Assembly (NCBI GenBank): GCA_938045315.1
Contig: CALINM010000112.1
Span: 1 to 8,197, forward strand
Reading direction: 5' to 3'
Source of the DNA: an uncultured bacterium
Lineage (GTDB): Bacteria > CALINM01
DNA length: 8,197 nucleotides
Numbering within the stretch: the first letter of the stretch is position 1; every line of letters starts with the position of its first letter. This document shows positions 5,611 to 8,197 of the stretch, in pieces. A model generated the notes under the pieces. The model did not search any database. It was not told the origin of the DNA and worked only from the letters and a program-made list of their open reading frames with translations. The translations under genes were made by a program, and so were the position numbers.

Positions 5611-5619
5611 ATTATAACA
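5611..5619 (-). promoter_or_regulatory. perfect extended -10 promoter; predicted leaderless start of the SGNH gene
   Basis: The - strand reads TGTTATAAT, a perfect TGnTATAAT extended -10. Six bases (TTTACT) separate it from the ATG at 5604-5602, so the expected first transcribed base is the A of that ATG. No clear -35 is needed or seen. This is the likely main promoter of the leftward gene run. Confidence 0.65.
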
Positions 5620-5646
5620 GAGAATGCTAAACGAAACATAAATCAT

Positions 5647-5676
5647 TTGCAAAAAAAATTATATAAAAGTTAAAAT
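5647..5676 (+). promoter_or_regulatory. candidate nspC promoter
   Basis: TTGCAA (5647-5652) and TAAAAT (5671-5676) are separated by 18 nt and match the -35 and -10 consensus at 4 and 5 positions. Initiation near 5683 would leave a leader of about 20 nt containing the ribosome binding site. The AT-rich context makes chance matches likely. Confidence 0.4.
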
Positions 5677-5689
5677 TAAAAATAAAATT

Positions 5690-5695
5690 AAGGAG
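5690..5695 (+). promoter_or_regulatory. Shine-Dalgarno of nspC
   Basis: AAGGAG lies 7 nt before the ATG at 5703 and selects it over the out-of-frame ATG at 5698. Confidence 0.8.
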
Positions 5696-5702
5696 AAATG
5701 AA

Positions 5703-6890
5703 ATGGAAGATAATTTTCATAGAGAATTCCTGAGAGATTTTCCAGAAAATATTATAAACCAGGTAGAAACTCCATGTTATCTCATAAATAGTCAACTAAT
5801 AGAAAGGAACTGCATAATATTAAACGAAGTTCAAAAAAGAACGGGAGCTAAAATTCTTTTAGCCTTAAAAGCATTTGCTTTACCAAGAGTTTTCCCAATA
5901 ATCAGTAAATACTTACATGGCGTATGTGCGAGTGGTCCCTTAGAAGCAAGGCTTGGATATGAATATTTTAGAAGAGAAGTTCATACTTTTGCCCCTGCAT
6001 ATTCTGAAGAAGATATAAAAGATGTAATCAAATATTCTGATCACATAATATTCAATTCCTTTTACATGTGGAAAAAATATGAAAATACAATAAAAAATAG
6101 CGGCAAAAAAATAGAGATCGGTCTTAGAGTAAACCCCGAATACTCTGAAGTTGAAGTACCATTATATAATCCCTGTGCGCCTGGTTCAAGATTCGGTGTA
6201 AGAGCAAAGGATTTAGAAAATATTGATTTATCAGGCATTGATGGTCTTCATTTTCATGCCCTGTGTGAGCAAAATTCTGATGTCTTCGTAAGGGTTTTAG
6301 ATTCCTTCGAGAGACTTTTTGGAAAGTTTATTCCACATATGAAATGGATTAACTTTGGAGGAGGACATCACATAACAAGAAAAGATTATGATCTTGAATT
6401 ACTATGCACTACAATCAATAACTTCAGGAATAGGTATAATAATATTCAAGTGTACTTAGAACCAGGGGAAGCTGTAGTTTTGTACAGTGGTGTTTTAGTC
6501 TCAACAGTACTTGATATCATTAACAATGAAATAGATATTGCAATTCTTGATACATCTGCAGAAACACACATGCCTGATGTACTTGCCATGCCTTATACTC
6601 CTAATATTATAGGCGCTGGCAAACCCTATGAATTACCCTATACATACAGACTTGGAGGCATATCATGTTTAGCAGGCGATGTTATAGGTGATTATTCCTT
6701 TGAAAAACCATTAAAACGTGGAGATAGGCTTGTTTTTCTAGACATGGCACTGTATAGTTTTGTAAAAAATACTACCTTCAATGGTATCAAACTCCCATCG
6801 CTAATCTTATATGAACCAGAAAAAAGAAACATAGAAGTAATAAGAAGATTTGGATACGATGATTACAGGTTAAAATTTATGGATATATAG
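5703..6890 (+). CDS. nspC: carboxynorspermidine / carboxyspermidine decarboxylase
   Basis: PLP-dependent fold III decarboxylase (alanine racemase / ornithine decarboxylase superfamily) that converts carboxynorspermidine to norspermidine or carboxyspermidine to spermidine in the alternative bacterial polyamine pathway. Visible elements are TPCYLINSQLIERN (24-37), the PLP lysine K56 in ALKAFALP, CASGPLEARLG (75-85), LRVNPEYSEV with the NPCAPGSRFG loop (156-165) typical of this subfamily, LHFHALCEQNSD (182-193), the phosphate-binding GGGHHITRKDYD (219-230), EPGEA (253-257), and C322 and D326 in GISCLAGD, the residues contributed across the dimer in relatives. The 395 residues are slightly more than usual because of about 15 extra at the N-terminus. 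The carboxynorspermidine dehydrogenase partner is not in the window. The DUF4388 gene follows 10 nt later, probably in the same transcript. Which triamine it makes cannot be decided from sequence. Confidence 0.94.
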   Translation: MEDNFHREFLRDFPENIINQVETPCYLINSQLIERNCIILNEVQKRTGAKILLALKAFALPRVFPIISKYLHGVCASGPLEARLGYEYFRREVHTFAPAYSEEDIKDVIKYSDHIIFNSFYMWKKYENTIKNSGKKIEIGLRVNPEYSEVEVPLYNPCAPGSRFGVRAKDLENIDLSGIDGLHFHALCEQNSDVFVRVLDSFERLFGKFIPHMKWINFGGGHHITRKDYDLELLCTTINNFRNRYNNIQVYLEPGEAVVLYSGVLVSTVLDIINNEIDIAILDTSAETHMPDVLAMPYTPNIIGAGKPYELPYTYRLGGISCLAGDVIGDYSFEKPLKRGDRLVFLDMALYSFVKNTTFNGIKLPSLILYEPEKRNIEVIRRFGYDDYRLKFMDI

Positions 6891-6894
6891 AGGT
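6889..6894 (+). promoter_or_regulatory. Shine-Dalgarno of the DUF4388 gene, overlapping the nspC stop
   Basis: AGAGGT begins inside the nspC TAG and lies 6 nt before the ATG at 6901. This arrangement suggests coupled translation of the two genes. Confidence 0.6.
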
Positions 6895-6900
6895 ATAGAT

Positions 6901-8197
6901 ATGTCTTTTTCTGGAAATTTAGAGCATCTTCCCATAGTTGATGTAATGCAACTTTTAGAAACAACTAAAAAATCGGGGACACTTTATGTAAAAAATGATG
7001 ACATCTTATATAGTTTTGCCTTTAAAACTGGTCTTATTTTAAGTACAAAACACCAGGATGACTTAAGATCTTTAGCCCATTTATTATGCTTTAAAAACAT
7101 AATAGATCAAGAAAGTGCTCAAAAAATTATAGAAGTATGCAGGAACAATAACAAAACTCTAACAGGATACTTATTTGAAAAACAAAAATTAGACACAAAA
7201 TTCTTAAAAGAAATTTTAACAAACTTTGTAGAATTAACAATTGTAAATATTCTTACATGGGAAAGGGGAACATTCCATTTATCAGTCGATAAGATAGAGA
7301 TTTCAGAGGAATTTAAATCTTTTTCAGACATAACAAGAGATGAGCTTTATATAAGTACTCAAAATACTCTTATGGAGGCATTAAGGATTTACGATGAACT
7401 GAGAAGAGATAATCTTTTAGAAAAAGTTATCTTTCCAAAGGTACAGGAAACAGGAAATGTATCAAAAGAAGAAGTTATAATCACTGAAGATATACTGGGA
7501 CTGGATATAATTGATAAATTAGAGAGAAAAATACCTGATGTATTCACAGGAATTAAGGAGATTGATCATACTCAGGTTTTTAGAAAGAAAATAAAAGAGT
7601 TTTTCCCAGACCTTGAAAGAAATATAGAAGATAAACTTGTGGATTTTTTTATTCAATTAGACTCACAAAAACCTGAAAAAAACTCTAATTATACAATAAC
7701 TTATTACGGCAAAGATGAGTTTTTATCATATGTACTTAACTTGATATGCAAGAGCCTGGGAATTTTTATTTTTTCAACTGATGCCAAGGAAACCCTTGAA
7801 ATTATTATAAACCAGTCAAGAAAAAAGGGATTAAAAACAATACTTTTAATTGATTTAGAAAATTCAACAGATATTAACATAAATTTCGAAAATATTGACA
7901 TAATATACTTTCAAAAAAATTGGGAAGTAAATGATATTCTTAAGTATCTTGAAGAAAAAGCTTTAGCCATATTTCCTAAAAATGAAGATATTGAGGGTGC
8001 AATTTTATTCTATAAATCTATCTTAAACTATCTCAAAAGATACCAGAATAAGAAAGAGATAATATATGCCTTAATGGAAGTCATAGAAAATATCATAAAA
8101 AGCACAAAAATATCTGACATAAAAAATATTATTTTTGATTTACTGGTTCTTTTTTTTGAAAGGGTTTATGTTTTTATTGTACATCAGGGTTTTTTAG
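6901..8197 (+). CDS. DUF4388-domain regulatory protein, 3' truncated by the window
   Basis: The frame from ATG 6901 stays open for 432 codons to the window end. Residues 1 to about 60 match the DUF4388 (PatA-like N-terminal) pattern: FSGNLEHLPIVDVMQLLE, then KKSGTLYV and FAFKTGLILS. This domain is common in multi-domain signalling proteins of Deltaproteobacteria and relatives. A helical segment to about 160 includes LTIVNILTWERGTFHLS, as in the second part of that domain. Around 264-345 the pattern resembles a response-regulator receiver (strand ITYYGKDEF, helix, strand IFIFST, helix, strand TILLIDLEN with D318), but the usual acidic pair after the first strand is replaced by G270-K271-D272, so phosphorylation is doubtful. 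The last residues (FFERVYVFIVHQGFL) could begin a GAF-like domain. No signal peptide or membrane segment is seen. It probably shares a transcript with nspC. The role is unknown: a cytoplasmic signalling or scaffold protein is likely. Confidence 0.8.
   Translation, partial: MSFSGNLEHLPIVDVMQLLETTKKSGTLYVKNDDILYSFAFKTGLILSTKHQDDLRSLAHLLCFKNIIDQESAQKIIEVCRNNNKTLTGYLFEKQKLDTKFLKEILTNFVELTIVNILTWERGTFHLSVDKIEISEEFKSFSDITRDELYISTQNTLMEALRIYDELRRDNLLEKVIFPKVQETGNVSKEEVIITEDILGLDIIDKLERKIPDVFTGIKEIDHTQVFRKKIKEFFPDLERNIEDKLVDFFIQLDSQKPEKNSNYTITYYGKDEFLSYVLNLICKSLGIFIFSTDAKETLEIIINQSRKKGLKTILLIDLENSTDININFENIDIIYFQKNWEVNDILKYLEEKALAIFPKNEDIEGAILFYKSILNYLKRYQNKKEIIYALMEVIENIIKSTKISDIKNIIFDLLVLFFERVYVFIVHQGFL

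Noticed and set aside
5605-5652. Longer SGNH protein starting at the ATG 5652
   Set aside because: It would put 16 residues before the lipoprotein signal peptide, has no ribosome site and would start upstream of the extended -10 box.
7119-7901. Two - strand frames antisense to the DUF4388 gene (7119-7331 and 7704-7901)
   Set aside because: The + strand frame is open without a break from 6901 to the edge, with a ribosome site and recognisable domains.

Overview
The window is AT-rich DNA, densely packed with protein genes, using the standard code. It looks like a chromosomal segment of an anaerobic, diderm bacterium. The evidence is a short strict-anaerobe type hybrid cluster protein, the anaerobic (CbiG) branch of cobalamin synthesis, a lipoprotein with an N-terminal lipobox, and a DUF4388 regulator of the kind common in Deltaproteobacteria, Nitrospirota and Deferribacterota. 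Low GC and a thermophile-style class III Hcp would fit something like Thermodesulfovibrio or a Deferribacterota member, but this is a guess from gene content. I see no mobile element, CRISPR array, tRNA, rRNA or riboswitch.

Left block (1-2095, + strand): an AT-rich intergenic region carries a near-perfect FNR/HcpR-type palindrome placed at about -41.5 from a predicted start of transcription. It precedes hcp (hybrid cluster protein, 431 aa). A strong intrinsic terminator follows hcp, and immediately after it comes a small gene fusing a PCP_red-like helical domain to a cysteine-rich CGGC domain. The small gene has no room for its own promoter, so it probably depends on read-through of the terminator. 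A doubtful divergent gene start may lie at 1-90 on the - strand.

Middle block (2118-5604, - strand): five co-directional genes, in transcription order an SGNH/GDSL lipoprotein, a DUF72 protein, cbiG, cobJ/cbiH and an SUI1/YciH-family translation factor. The last three overlap end to end (28 and 4 nt) and form a tight unit. Two genes in this block (the lipoprotein and cbiG) have no Shine-Dalgarno sequence. Each instead has a good -10 box ending exactly 6 nt before its ATG, which predicts leaderless transcripts. CbiG opens the ring of cobalt-precorrin-5A, and CobJ/CbiH carries out the C17 methylation with ring contraction just before it, so the two act on consecutive steps of B12 synthesis.

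Right block (5703-8197, + strand, divergent from the middle block): nspC (carboxynorspermidine/carboxyspermidine decarboxylase, polyamine synthesis), followed after 10 nt by a DUF4388 protein that runs off the window edge. The latter appears to contain a degenerate receiver-like domain and the beginning of a third, possibly GAF-like, domain.

Most of this is recognisable housekeeping and metabolism. The points most worth a second look are the PCP_red-CGGC fusion gated by a terminator behind hcp, the repeated leaderless -10/ATG geometry, and the divergent motifs of CobJ.
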